64,000 nt of DNA from CAYPGJ01 sp964638515 (GTDB lineage: Bacteria; Planctomycetota; Phycisphaerae; Phycisphaerales; UBA1924): NCBI GenBank assembly GCA_964638515.1, contig CAZWZL010000009.1:1-64000 (forward strand), given 5' to 3'. Positions 34,877-44,389 of the stretch are shown here, one piece after another. Positions within the stretch are counted from its first letter, which is position 1, and each line of letters starts with the position of its first letter. The notes below the pieces were generated by a model. That model was not told where the DNA came from. It was given only the letters and a program-made list of their open reading frames with translations, and made no database searches. Both the position numbers and the translations under genes were made by a program.

Positions 34877-36565
34877 ATGCGTGGCGCGCGCGCGGCGTTC
34901 GGGGCGGGCGCGGCGGGGGGGTTGTGCCATGGCGTGGTGATGGCGCTGGCGTTTGCGCCGGTGGGGTGGTGGTGGATGGCGGTGGTGGCCACGGCGCCGC
35001 TGGCGTTGGTGGCGTGGAAGGCGAAGCGGGCGCGCTGGGCGGGGCTGGGTGTGTGTGCGGGTGTGAGCGCGTGGTGGTGGTGGAGCCACCGGTGGATATG
35101 GGAGGTGTCGAGCGCGGGGCTGCCGGTGCTGGTGGCGTACATGAGTGTGTACGCGGGGGCGTTCGTGGTGATGGGGGTGATGTGGCGGAGGGTGGTGGAG
35201 CGGAAGGGGTGGGGGGTGTGGAGGTTCTGGTGGGCGCTGCCGGTGGTGTGGTGCGGGCTGGAGATGTTCCGCGGGAGCGTGGTGTGGAACGGGTACGCGT
35301 GGTTCTTCGTGGGGCATCCGCTGATCGATGCGACGTGGGTCGCGGGTCTGGGGAGCATGGTGGGCGCGATCGGCGCGAGCCTTGTGATCGCGGCGATCGG
35401 TGTGTGGGTGGTGTGGGCGGGTGTGGCGGCGCGTGAGCGGGAGAACCGGCGGGGCGCAGCGGAGATGTTGGTGTTGCTGGTTCTGGTGATGGGTGTGGGA
35501 TGGGTGGCGGGCGCCAGGTCCAGGATCGGGGAGCGCGAGAGATTGAGTGTGCGTCTGGGGCTGGTGCAGACGAACGTGGCGCAGAGCAACAAGATGGGGT
35601 GGGGGATTGAGCAGCGGCTTGCGGACTTTGCGCGGATGGAGGCGCTGACGCGCGAGGCGAGGGCGGAGGGCGCGGAGGTGATCGTCTGGCCGGAAACGAT
35701 GTTCCCGGGACTGGCGCTGAACAGGGAGGCGGTGGAGGCGGAGCGCGAGGCTGGGCTGCGATACGCGGGGGGTGTCGACAGCACGGTGTTCCACGACCGG
35801 TTGCTTGCGCTGCAGGAGGAGATGGGCGCGCCGCTGATGGTGGGGGCGATCGCGATGGAGGGGGTGCGGTTTGAGGTGGATGAACAGGGCGTGCGCGTGG
35901 AGCGGGACGCGACGTACAACAGCGTGTTTGTGGTGGAAGGGGGCGACGCGCGTGAGGAGCGGTATGACAAGGCGCGGCTGACGCCCTTCGGGGAGTACAT
36001 GCCGTACATCTCGAAGTGGCCTTGGCTGGAGCGGCAGCTGCTCGCGTTGGGCGCGAGCGGAATGTCGTTTGATCTGAAGGCGAGCGAGCGTGTGCGGACG
36101 TTGCGGGTTGATCTGGGCGGGGGGAGGTCGGTGCGGATCGGGACGCCGGTGTGCTTTGAGGGGAGCGAGGCGGGCTTGTGCCGAGCGATGGCGCGGCAGG
36201 GGGTGGACGGACTGATCAATGTGACGAACGACGGGTGGTTCGGGAACGCCGCGGGGGGTCGGGAGAATCACCTGATGACGGCGCGCTGGCGGGCCGTGGA
36301 GAACGGGGTGTGGGTGGCGCGTGCGGCGAACACGGGGGTGTCGTGCCTGATTGACCAGCGGGGGCAGGTGTCGCGGGAGCTGCCGGCGAACGAGGAGGGG
36401 GTGCTGGTCGTAAAGGTGAGGGTCGATGAGGGCAGCCAGACGCTGTACCGCTCCACGATGGGAGATTCGATCGGCTGGCTGTGTCTTGCCGGCACGGCGG
36501 TGATTGGGATCGGAAGCGTGCTCGGTCGGGAGAGGAAGGGCCGAGTGGCCGATAGCAAGGGATGA
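34877..36565 (+). CDS. lnt: apolipoprotein N-acyltransferase
   Basis: Adds the third acyl chain to the N-terminal Cys of lipoproteins at the inner membrane. A hydrophobic N-terminal half with about six membrane helices is followed by the nitrilase-like domain. The catalytic triad is intact: Glu273 (WPET), Lys365 (YDKARLTPFGE) and Cys426 (VCFEGS). Length, 562 residues, is normal. It fits the many lipoproteins in this window. The next gene overlaps it by at least 4 bases if its longest start is used. Confidence 0.93.
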   Translation: MRGARAAFGAGAAGGLCHGVVMALAFAPVGWWWMAVVATAPLALVAWKAKRARWAGLGVCAGVSAWWWWSHRWIWEVSSAGLPVLVAYMSVYAGAFVVMGVMWRRVVERKGWGVWRFWWALPVVWCGLEMFRGSVVWNGYAWFFVGHPLIDATWVAGLGSMVGAIGASLVIAAIGVWVVWAGVAARERENRRGAAEMLVLLVLVMGVGWVAGARSRIGERERLSVRLGLVQTNVAQSNKMGWGIEQRLADFARMEALTREARAEGAEVIVWPETMFPGLALNREAVEAEREAGLRYAGGVDSTVFHDRLLALQEEMGAPLMVGAIAMEGVRFEVDEQGVRVERDATYNSVFVVEGGDAREERYDKARLTPFGEYMPYISKWPWLERQLLALGASGMSFDLKASERVRTLRVDLGGGRSVRIGTPVCFEGSEAGLCRAMARQGVDGLINVTNDGWFGNAAGGRENHLMTARWRAVENGVWVARAANTGVSCLIDQRGQVSRELPANEEGVLVVKVRVDEGSQTLYRSTMGDSIGWLCLAGTAVIGIGSVLGRERKGRVADSKG

Positions 36566-36606
36566 TGATGGCGATGCTGGTTCAGCGGCTGGAAAGGAGC
36601 GGGTCG

Positions 36607-37716
36607 ATGGGACGATGGATGCGGGTTGCGTCGTGCGTGGCGTTGGGCGCGGGTCTGGCGTGCGGCGCGTGCGTGGCGCAGGCGGGTCAGGGGGCGCCGA
36701 TGGGAGAGCCGGGCGGCACGTCGTACACGAACCTGGTGGCGCGATCCGAGCTGCGTGAGCGGGCGATCCTGATGCTGGGCGAGTTGTCGCGATCGAGCGC
36801 GGCGATCACGCGTGCGAACGCGTTGGAGGCGATCCAGAGCGCGCCGACGCGCGCGGGCGACATCGTGGCGCCGGGGCTTCAGGACGCGAATCCCGGCGTG
36901 CGGTTTTCGGCGGCCATGACGGTTGGGCGCAAGAAGCTGTCGGGTCTGGTGGAGAGCGTTCGTCCGCTGCTGCGGGACCCCTCGCCGGCGGTGCGGGCCG
37001 CGGCGGTGTACGCGCTCGGCGCGTGCGGGGAGCCGATCGATCCCACGCCGCTGGCGTCGATGCTCGAGTCGCCGGACGTCGGGCTGCGGGGAAACGTGGT
37101 GATGGTGCTGGGCGAGATGGGCGATGTGTCGGCGGCGCCGATGCTCAAGGGCGCGGCGAACGACCCGCGCGCCACGGGCACGCTGGTGGAGCAGAAGATC
37201 GTGCGACTTCAGATCGCGGAGGCGCTGGTCAAGCTGGGGGATCGGGACGCGGTGCAGACGATTCGCGCGGCGTTGTATCCGTCTTCGGCGGCGGAGGTGG
37301 AGACGGCGGTGTTGGCGGCGCAGATCCTGGGGACCGTGCGAGACACGGCCTCGGCCCCGGAGTTGATCGGACGGATCCGCGAGAAGATGAGCCCGGTCGA
37401 GAACGCGGGCGGGGAGGACGTCCTCGACCCGAAGAACCCCTATCTGTGGCCTCCGGAGCTTCGGCTCGCGGCGGCTCGTTCGCTCGGGCAGATGGGCCGG
37501 CGAGAGGGGGTGTACGTGGCGGACCAGTACGCCCGCGATCCGGACCCGATGGTCCGGGCGTTGGCGGCGTTGGTGTACGGCGACACGGGATCGGATCGCG
37601 ATCTTCCGAAGTTGGAGGCGATGCTGGGGGACTCGTCTGAGGGGGTTCGCGTCGCCGCGGCCGCGGGGGTGATCCGCGTGGTGGAGCGGGTGTCGGGGGG
37701 CGCGGGGGGGCGCTGA
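36607..37716 (+). CDS. exported HEAT-repeat protein
   Basis: A protein of 369 residues from the ATG at 36607, preceded by AAAGGAG; upstream ATGs at 36562 would add residues and overlap lnt. A signal peptide (WMRVASCVALGAGLACG) is followed by about eight helical HEAT/PBS-lyase-like repeats of the kind AVRAAAVYALGACG and VRALAALVYGDTG. These form superhelical scaffolds for protein contacts. A periplasmic role is inferred. Confidence 0.75.
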   Translation: MGRWMRVASCVALGAGLACGACVAQAGQGAPMGEPGGTSYTNLVARSELRERAILMLGELSRSSAAITRANALEAIQSAPTRAGDIVAPGLQDANPGVRFSAAMTVGRKKLSGLVESVRPLLRDPSPAVRAAAVYALGACGEPIDPTPLASMLESPDVGLRGNVVMVLGEMGDVSAAPMLKGAANDPRATGTLVEQKIVRLQIAEALVKLGDRDAVQTIRAALYPSSAAEVETAVLAAQILGTVRDTASAPELIGRIREKMSPVENAGGEDVLDPKNPYLWPPELRLAAARSLGQMGRREGVYVADQYARDPDPMVRALAALVYGDTGSDRDLPKLEAMLGDSSEGVRVAAAAGVIRVVERVSGGAGGR

Positions 37717-37983
37717 GCGCGGGGGAAGGCTTGACGGTGAGGTGGCAGGGGGGTATCACCCGCGTTCGCTGCGGGCAGGGAGGTCCTCAGCGAAGGCTGA
37801 TTCTCGTCCTCGCGGGCAACCGCAGGGCGGGGGTGAGTCGTACAGAGGAAGCCCGACCGATGGCGCAGGTGGAGGATGTTCTCGCGCGTGCGGGACGTTC
37901 GATGCGTTTTCGGGAGCGGGAGGCGAGGCTTCGGGAGGGATTTCCCGGGTCTCGCAGGTGGACGAAACCGGAGCCCAGACGCC

Positions 37984-38838
37984 GTGCATCCGCTGACCAA
38001 AGTGCTGGTTGTTCTTGCCGCCCTGCTGTCGATCGCGTTGTCGGCGCTGACGATTGCGTTCACGGCGAACGCGGATCGCGTTCGGCGCGAATTCGAGGGG
38101 GAGCGACAGCTGCGCATCGCCGCGCAGGACTCCGTCGATCGTGAGCGGAACGCGCACCAGACGGAGAAGGCTCGGCTTGAGACGGAGCTGACGTCCCTGC
38201 AGGGGACGAACACCGGGCTGGTCGGCACGGTGGCGGACCTGCAGCGCGACAATGCCCGCATCCTGGCCGATCTGAAGTCGCTCGAGGCTACGGGCCTCTC
38301 GACGCAGGCGAAGATCGATCAGCTGACGGCCATGAATCAGACGTTGACGAGCCTCATCGCGAAGTACCGCGAGGAGGTGACGACCCTGCGCGAGAACGAG
38401 CTTCGGTTTGCCCGGCGCGAGATCGAGCTGGGGGATCGTCTCGCGGACGTGACGGGCCAGCTCGAGGTCGCGGTGGAGAACAACCGCGCGTTGCAGGAGC
38501 AGCTGGTGGAGTTGCGGGATCAGCTCGCCACGGCCCGGACGGGCGGCGCGGGTTCGTCGGGCGGTGAGACGGTGGTGAAGGCGACGACGCCGGTGCGGGC
38601 GCGGATCACGGGGGTTCGGAAGGACTCCTCGGGCGACGTGCTGGTGCAGATCGACGCGGGGTCGAACTCGCAGCTTCGGGCCAACATGGAGTTGTCGATC
38701 GTTCGGGGCGAGAAGTTCCTGGCCAAGGTGGTGGTGCAGGCGGTGGATTTTGCCGAGGCCGTGGGGCGAGTGGATTTCCTGGGCCGGCAGGGCCTGGAGA
38801 TCCGTCCGGGCGACACCGTGATCAGTCTGGTGCAGTAA
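37984..38838 (+). CDS. membrane-anchored coiled-coil protein next to mreB
   Basis: A protein of about 284 residues from GTG 37984. A single N-terminal membrane helix (LTKVLVVLAALLSIALS) is followed by a long coiled coil (about 30-175, Asp/Glu/Gln/Leu-rich), then a compact C-terminal beta domain (RARITGVRKDSSGDVLVQIDA) that resembles MreC-like barrels in pattern. It heads the cell-shape operon. Function unknown; a link to the elongation machinery is inferred from neighbours. Confidence 0.7.
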   Translation: MHPLTKVLVVLAALLSIALSALTIAFTANADRVRREFEGERQLRIAAQDSVDRERNAHQTEKARLETELTSLQGTNTGLVGTVADLQRDNARILADLKSLEATGLSTQAKIDQLTAMNQTLTSLIAKYREEVTTLRENELRFARREIELGDRLADVTGQLEVAVENNRALQEQLVELRDQLATARTGGAGSSGGETVVKATTPVRARITGVRKDSSGDVLVQIDAGSNSQLRANMELSIVRGEKFLAKVVVQAVDFAEAVGRVDFLGRQGLEIRPGDTVISLVQ

Positions 38839-38868
38839 CCCCCAGCGGAAGCGACGGAGGCGATCGAG

Positions 38869-39084
38869 ATGAGCCAGTTGGGGATGCAATTGCCCGGGAG
38901 CCAGGCGCGACGCGTCGGCTCCATGAACGTGTACACGGCGCTGCTGGTGGTGGCGGTGGCGTGCCTTGTCGGGGCGGTGGGGATGGTGTGGGTGCAGGGG
39001 ACGAAGGTGGCGCCGAAGGGCCAGCCTTGGCAGGTGCACCCGGCGGGCCAGCGGCTCGATCTCAAGCCGATGCCGGGCCGGTGA
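38869..39084 (+). CDS. small membrane protein of the cell-shape operon
   Basis: 71 residues with one membrane helix (VYTALLVVAVACLVGAVGMV) and a short periplasmic tail ending DLKPMPGR. A GGAGG lies about 8 bases upstream of the ATG. It is 30 bases after the coiled-coil gene and precedes mreB by about 160 bases. Function unknown. Confidence 0.65.
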   Translation: MSQLGMQLPGSQARRVGSMNVYTALLVVAVACLVGAVGMVWVQGTKVAPKGQPWQVHPAGQRLDLKPMPGR

Positions 39085-39245
39085 TGGTTGGCGGGCCGGG
39101 GTCGTTCTGATCCGATAGAGTGGATACTTCTCGGACGCTGGGCCCTGTGCCGGGTCGGGAGGCGGTCGGAGTGTTTCCGTCTGCGCTTCGTCCGGACGTT
39201 CGCGTTCGGGGAAGTCATCGGGCGCGGCAGCGCGAAGGAGCGGGC

Positions 39246-40292
39246 GTGCTGGATCGATTGCTGGGCTGGTTCAGCGTGGACATGGGCATCGACCTGGGCA
39301 CCTGCAACACGCTGGTGTGCGTGCGGGGCGAGGGGATCGTGCTGAATGAGCCGAGCGTGGTGGCGGTGCGCAAGGGCACGAACCGCGTGCTCAACGACGG
39401 CAACGCGGTTGGATGGGTGGCCAAGGAGATGCTGGGCAAGACGCCGGGGAGCATCACGGCGATCCGCCCCTTGAAGGACGGCGTGATCTCGGACTTTGAG
39501 ATCACGGAAGCGATGCTGAGCTATTTCATCCGCAAGGCTTCCGGGCGGATGAGCGTGATCGGGCCCAGGGTGGTGATCTCGGTGCCGAGCGGGATCACGG
39601 CCGTGGAGACGCAGGCCGTGAAGAACTCGGCGCAGCGCGCCGGCGCGCGTCAGACGTACCTGGTGGAGGAGCCGATGGCGGCGGCGATCGGCGCGGGGCT
39701 TCCGTGGACGGAGCCGACGGCGTCGATGATCGTGGACATCGGGGGCGGCACGAGCGAGGTGGCGATTCTTTCGCTCGCGGACATCGCGGTGTGCGAGAGC
39801 GTTCGCGTGGCGGGTGACGACTTCGACGAGGCCGTCATCAACCACATGAAGAAGACGTACAACATGATGATCGGCGAGCAGTCGGCGGAGCGGATCAAGA
39901 TCGAGATCGGTTCCGCGGCGCCGGTGGGCGACGAGACGACGATGGAGGTGCGGGGGCGCGACATGATCTCGGGCCTGCCTCGCAAAACGACGATCACGAG
40001 CGAGGAGGTTCGCGAGGCGTTCCAGGAGCCGATCTCCGCGATCATCGAGGCCGTGACGCGGACGCTGGAGCGCGCCGAGCCGGAGCTGGCGGCGGACCTC
40101 GTGGAGAACGGGATCACGCTCGCGGGCGGCGGCGCGCTGCTCCGCGGGCTGGACAAGGTGATCCACAACGCGACGGGGCTGGAAGTGCGCGTGGCGGATG
40201 ACCCGCTCACGTGCGTGGCGCGCGGCACGAGCACGTTCCTGGAACACCTCGAGACGTGGAAGGCGACGCTCGAAACGGACATGGACAGTTGA
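39246..40292 (+). CDS. mreB: rod shape-determining actin homologue MreB
   Basis: A bacterial actin of 348 residues from GTG 39246, chosen because AAGGAG lies 5 bases upstream and the family N-terminus (short helix, then DMGIDLGTCNT) follows. Phosphate loops (DLGTCNT, DIGGGTSEVA) and the adenosine motif (LAGGGALLRG) are present. It forms membrane filaments that guide lateral wall synthesis with MreC and MreD, both encoded next. Planctomycetes differ in wall and division genes but often keep MreB. Confidence 0.95.
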   Translation: MLDRLLGWFSVDMGIDLGTCNTLVCVRGEGIVLNEPSVVAVRKGTNRVLNDGNAVGWVAKEMLGKTPGSITAIRPLKDGVISDFEITEAMLSYFIRKASGRMSVIGPRVVISVPSGITAVETQAVKNSAQRAGARQTYLVEEPMAAAIGAGLPWTEPTASMIVDIGGGTSEVAILSLADIAVCESVRVAGDDFDEAVINHMKKTYNMMIGEQSAERIKIEIGSAAPVGDETTMEVRGRDMISGLPRKTTITSEEVREAFQEPISAIIEAVTRTLERAEPELAADLVENGITLAGGGALLRGLDKVIHNATGLEVRVADDPLTCVARGTSTFLEHLETWKATLETDMDS

Positions 40293-40327
40293 GGCCGGAC
40301 GATCGGCCCGTGGAACGACGCTGAAGG

Positions 40328-41212
40328 ATGCGGCGAGGACGGATCACACCCAGGCGCGCGATGGCCGTCAGCGTGGCGCTGCTGGCGGGGTTGGCGTTGC
40401 TGCCGGCGCGATGGTCCGGGTGGCTGTCGGGCGTGCGCGAGCCCGCGCTCGCCGTGCTCACGCCGGCCTCGGCGCCGGCTCGGGCGCTGGGGAGGATGAT
40501 CCGCCCGGCCCGCCATCGGGCGGACCTGAGCGACCCCAGCGTGCGGCAGATCGAGAGCGAGCGGGATCATTTTCAGATGCTCTGGCGCCAGTCGGAGCAG
40601 AAGATCACGGACCTCGAGAAGCTGGTCGCGGAGCTCCAGCAGGGCCACGTGCTGCACTCGGGGCTGGACCTGGTGCAGATGGTGGCGCCGGTGGTGGGTG
40701 CGGCCACGGACCTGACGGACGGCACGCTGCAGGTGCGGGGCGGGCGCGACCGGGGCATCAGCAAGAACACCGTGGCCGTGATCGAGGGCGTGCAGCTTGT
40801 GGGCCGGGTCGTGGAGGTGCACGCGACGACGTGCTTCATCCGCCCGGTGACGACGTGGAGCCCGAGCGCTCGCCCGGTGTACTTCCGGGCGGTGGTCGAC
40901 GTCGGACAGAGCGCGCCGGTGGCGAGCCTGCCGATGTGCCAGCTGACGGCGCAGTCCGACGGGACGCTGCGTGGCGAGCTGGACGCGGACGCGCGCGGTG
41001 TGGAGGTGGGCCAGGTGGTCCGGCTGCGCGACCCGGCGTGGCCGCCCGCGGCGCAGATGAAGGTGCTGGGGCTCGTCGTCGAGGTGAAGCCCAAGGAGAC
41101 GCAGCCGCTCCGCAAGATGGTGACGGTGAAGCCGGACCTCGATCTGCGTCGTGTGAGCCAGGTGGTGCTCCACACGCCGAGGATCGACGCGCCCGCGGAG
41201 GGCGCGCCATGA
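40328..41212 (+). CDS. mreC: rod shape-determining protein MreC
   Basis: A 294-residue bitopic protein: basic start, membrane helix (about 13-35), a coiled coil (about 75-105, ESERDHFQMLWRQSEQK) and the periplasmic double beta-barrel with DRGISKNTVAVIEGVQLVG. It links MreB filaments to periplasmic wall enzymes. The stop overlaps the mreD start by 4 bases (ATGA). Confidence 0.9.
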   Translation: MRRGRITPRRAMAVSVALLAGLALLPARWSGWLSGVREPALAVLTPASAPARALGRMIRPARHRADLSDPSVRQIESERDHFQMLWRQSEQKITDLEKLVAELQQGHVLHSGLDLVQMVAPVVGAATDLTDGTLQVRGGRDRGISKNTVAVIEGVQLVGRVVEVHATTCFIRPVTTWSPSARPVYFRAVVDVGQSAPVASLPMCQLTAQSDGTLRGELDADARGVEVGQVVRLRDPAWPPAAQMKVLGLVVEVKPKETQPLRKMVTVKPDLDLRRVSQVVLHTPRIDAPAEGAP

Positions 41213-41769
41213 GGTGGCTGGTGTTCGCGCTGGCGGCGTGGGCGCTGCTGGGCGTCGACATGGGTCTGAAGGATGTGCTGCAGATGGGCGCGGGGCCGGT
41301 GGCGCCGAGCCTCGTGCTGCCGCTGGTGGTGTTCGTGGCGCTGCACGCGCCGGCGCTCACGGCGGCGGCGGCGGGGCTGGTGATCGGGCTCGCGCTCGAC
41401 CTCACGCACGCGCACCAGATCATGGGCGTGCCGGAGACGGTGGTGATCGTGGGTCCGTACGCGCTGGGGTGCGCCGCCGGGGCGTACGGGGTGGTGGCGC
41501 TGCGGTCGGTCGTGATGCGTCACAACCCGCTGACGTTCGCGTTCCTCGCGGTGGCGATGGCGATGCTGATGCACGTGGTGGTGTCGGCGATGCTGGAGCT
41601 GCGTTCGATCTACGACGTGACGACGTTCGACGCCGGGCCTGAGCTGCTCGCGCGCCTGTGGATCAGTCTCTACACGGGGGTGGTGGCGCTGCCGCTGGGC
41701 TGGCTGCTGCAGAAGTGCGAGCCGCTGTTCCGCTTCGCGCCGATGGGGAGCGTGCGCCGGCGGTATTGA
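41209..41769 (+). CDS. mreD: MreD-like membrane protein
   Basis: A 186-residue integral membrane protein with about five hydrophobic helices and short loops, matching MreD in size and place, 4 bases overlapped with mreC. Sequence conservation in this family is low, so position is the main evidence. The C-terminal loop is basic (GSVRRRY). Confidence 0.85.
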   Translation: MRWLVFALAAWALLGVDMGLKDVLQMGAGPVAPSLVLPLVVFVALHAPALTAAAAGLVIGLALDLTHAHQIMGVPETVVIVGPYALGCAAGAYGVVALRSVVMRHNPLTFAFLAVAMAMLMHVVVSAMLELRSIYDVTTFDAGPELLARLWISLYTGVVALPLGWLLQKCEPLFRFAPMGSVRRRY

Positions 41770-41818
41770 GACGCGGTTTCCACGCCACGAAATCAAGAGG
41801 CCGATGTCCGCGGGAGGC

Positions 41819-41855
41819 TATACTTTTGGCGGTGTTTTCGCGCCGCTCGGCGCGA
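41819..41855 (+). promoter_or_regulatory. -10-like box and 5' UTR hairpin before phhA
   Basis: TATACT at 41819-41824 is one base from the -10 consensus, but no good -35 box is seen. A 7-bp hairpin (41838-41844 with 41849-41855, loop GCTC) follows and lies just before the AGGAGG of phhA. It marks a plausible start for phhA separate from the mre operon. Confidence 0.35.
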
Positions 41856-41880
41856 GGGTTCTTTGGCAGGAGGCGCGGCG

Positions 41881-42735
41881 ATGGGGATGAACAGCAAGAG
41901 CATCTGGCACGCGGTGATCGATGGTGACGAGGCCAAACGCGCGCTCGCGGCCGCCGAGGCGGCTGACGATCCCTTGATGCCCGCCGACCAGATCGACATC
42001 GAGAAGATGGTCATCACGCAGCGGCACGAGAAGTACTCCGCCGAGGACCACGAGGTGTGGTCGTACCTTTTCAAGAAGCGCATGGAGCAGCTCGAGACGC
42101 ACGCGAGCGAGGTGTTCCTGTCGGGCCTGCGCGCCATCAACCTCTGTCAGGACCGTGTGCCGAACCTGCGCGAGGTCAACGCGAACCTCGCGAAGATGAC
42201 CGGCTGGGCGAGCCGAGGCGTGCCGGGGTACCTGCCGCCCAAGGTGTTCTTTGCGTTCCTGGCGAAGAGGCAGTTCCCGACGACGCTCTCGGTGCGCCCC
42301 AAGACGAGCATGGACTACCTGCCCGAGCCGGACATCATCCACGACGTCTTCGGGCACGTGCCCCTGCACGCGGACCCGGTCTTCGCGGACTTCCTGCAGA
42401 CCTACGGCCAGGCCGCGCTGCACACGAATGATCCCAGGCACACCGAGCGCCTCGCGCGCCTGTTCTGGTTCACGGTGGAGTTCGGGCTGATCCGCGAGGA
42501 CGGGCGCATCAAGCTCTACGGCTCGGGGCTGATCAGCAGCGAGGGCGAGGGCCACCACGCGCTCGAGAGCGACAAGGTCGATCGGCGGCCCTTCGAGCTG
42601 GAGCGCGTGTGCGACACGGCCTTCGAGATCGACCACTACCAGCCGATCCTGTACGTGCTGGAGTCGTTCGAGCAGCTGCGCGACGCGATGAACTCGTACG
42701 CCGAGATGCTGCTGAGCCAGCCGGCGGGTCGCTGA
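41881..42735 (+). CDS. phhA: phenylalanine 4-monooxygenase
   Basis: A tetrahydrobiopterin-dependent hydroxylase that turns phenylalanine into tyrosine. It has 284 residues from ATG 41881; AGGAGG lies upstream. The iron facial triad is His154, His159 (IIHDVFGHVP) and Glu200 (FTVEFGL). It is the short bacterial form without a regulatory ACT domain. No pterin gene (phhB) is adjacent. Confidence 0.93.
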   Translation: MGMNSKSIWHAVIDGDEAKRALAAAEAADDPLMPADQIDIEKMVITQRHEKYSAEDHEVWSYLFKKRMEQLETHASEVFLSGLRAINLCQDRVPNLREVNANLAKMTGWASRGVPGYLPPKVFFAFLAKRQFPTTLSVRPKTSMDYLPEPDIIHDVFGHVPLHADPVFADFLQTYGQAALHTNDPRHTERLARLFWFTVEFGLIREDGRIKLYGSGLISSEGEGHHALESDKVDRRPFELERVCDTAFEIDHYQPILYVLESFEQLRDAMNSYAEMLLSQPAGR

Positions 42736-42748
42736 CGCGGGCGCGCGG

Positions 42749-44083
42749 TCAGCAGGCCGCGTCGAAGAACGCCAGGACGATGTTGAGGTCGGCGAAGTTG
42801 ACGACGCCGTCGCCGTTCGCGTCGCCGGGGAGGACCGGGCCGGTCTGGCCGAAGAACGCCAGGACGAGGTTGAGATCGGCGAAATTCACGGCGTCGTCGC
42901 CGTTGAGATCGCCCGGGCAGGGGACGAATGCATTCTGATACCAGGCGACCTCGAGGGCCACGGCGCTGAGGACGTCGAGACGCCCGTCGGCGTTGATGTC
43001 GGCGACGTGCACGGACTCCGCGATCGGCGCGAAGTCGTCGATGACGCGTCGGACGAAGGACGGTCCGGAGGGGGAGGGGAAGTGCTGGAGCCAGTTGAGC
43101 TTGTGATCGAGGTAGGACGCGACGAGCACGTCGAGGTCTCCGTCGGCGTCGATGTCGGCCGTGGCCAGCGCTGAGGGTCCCTGCGGCAGCGTCGAAACGA
43201 CTCGGCGCTGGAACAGCGGCGCGGAGTTGGCGCCCGCGACGTTCTCGAGCCATGCGGTCTCGCCGAGGAGGAAGCGCGCGGTGAGGATGTCGGTGTCGCC
43301 GTCGAGGTCGAGGTCGACCGCGAGGGCGGCGCGGATGCCGTCGGGGACGGTCTCGAGCGTCCGCTCGACGAAGCCCGGGGGCGTGGCGCCGTCGTTCTCA
43401 AACCAGGCGAGAGAGGAATTCTCGTGCTCGGAAGACACGATGAGGTCGGGGCGGCCGTCGGTATCGACGTCGGCGATGGTGGCGCGGAGGGCGCGCGTAG
43501 CCGAACATGGCACGACGTGCTCGACGAAGGCGGTCGGGCCGGCGTCAGCGATGCGGTTCTCGAACCAGCGGAGCGTGGCGACGCCGAACTGGCCACCGAT
43601 GACGACGTCAATGTCGCCGTCGCCATCGAGGTCGGCGAGCGCGATCGCGTCCGCGCCTTGCGAGTCGGGCGTGATGACGTGGGAGTTGAACGCGATCCCG
43701 CCGCCCGGCGTGGGCGTGTTCTCGAGCCAGATGAGCTGGTCGACGGGCGAGGTTGCGCAGAGGAGGTCGGTGTCGCCGTCGCCGTCAAGGTCTGCCGAAG
43801 CGAGGGCGCGCCCTCCGAGGCCGGGCAGGTGGATGGATCGGCGTGTGAAGGACGGCGTCGTCTGGCCGGAGTGCTGGAACCAGGTGATGGCGCCGTCGAA
43901 CATGCCCACGGCCGCGATGTCGAGGTGGCCGTCGTTGTTGAGGTCCGGGGCGACGATGGAGATGGCGCGCTGGTGGTTGGAGGAGAGCGTGTGCTCAACG
44001 AACGCGGGCGGCGCCGCGAGAGCCGCGACGGGCAGCAGCGCGAACACGGGCAACGCGGTGGTGGCGCGGGAATCGCGTCGCAT
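42749..44083 (-). CDS. secreted FG-GAP/VCBS-repeat protein with dockerin repeats
   Basis: A protein of 444 residues from ATG 44083. A signal peptide (TALPVFALLPVAALA) is followed by about seven FG-GAP-type repeats, each with a calcium loop such as DLDGDGDTD and a WFE/WLEN strand, which form a beta-propeller. The C-terminus has two dockerin-like EF-hands (DLNGDDAVNFADLNLVL, DANGDGVVNFADLNIVL) and ends in Cys. Such tails are typical of Phycisphaerae secreted proteins. It probably acts as a surface or matrix protein. Confidence 0.85.
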   Translation of the reverse strand: MRRDSRATTALPVFALLPVAALAAPPAFVEHTLSSNHQRAISIVAPDLNNDGHLDIAAVGMFDGAITWFQHSGQTTPSFTRRSIHLPGLGGRALASADLDGDGDTDLLCATSPVDQLIWLENTPTPGGGIAFNSHVITPDSQGADAIALADLDGDGDIDVVIGGQFGVATLRWFENRIADAGPTAFVEHVVPCSATRALRATIADVDTDGRPDLIVSSEHENSSLAWFENDGATPPGFVERTLETVPDGIRAALAVDLDLDGDTDILTARFLLGETAWLENVAGANSAPLFQRRVVSTLPQGPSALATADIDADGDLDVLVASYLDHKLNWLQHFPSPSGPSFVRRVIDDFAPIAESVHVADINADGRLDVLSAVALEVAWYQNAFVPCPGDLNGDDAVNFADLNLVLAFFGQTGPVLPGDANGDGVVNFADLNIVLAFFDAAC

Positions 44084-44389
44084 AAGGAACCCCTTTCCGA
44101 GTGAGTGTTGATTGAACCGTATCGGACGATCAGGCTTGTTCAAGGGGTTCGGCGCGACCCACGGGGGTATCGCGGGACTTCCCTCGAACGCTCCGTGCGC
44201 TCCTCCCTCAGAACCCGCCGACGCGACAAGGAGCAGCGCGAAGTTCACGACGCCAAGGTCGTCCGTGCCGGTGAGGACCCCGTCTTGGAGCTCGTTGAGG
44301 CCTTGACTCGCCTGAGCCGGTTTGCACCGGCGATTCTCCGCGGATTCCGCTGGACTCAATTGAGGATAGATGTATCCTGATAAAGGCCC
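44084..44389. other. intergenic with a dockerin-like scar
   Basis: No gene is supported. On the minus strand about 44232-44290 decodes to a degraded dockerin-like stretch (VVNFALLLVAS) whose DNA resembles the dockerin region at 42780-42810, so a gene tail may have decayed here. A perfect 6-bp hairpin (44316-44321 with 44326-44331) lies further right, without a T tract. Confidence 0.35.
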
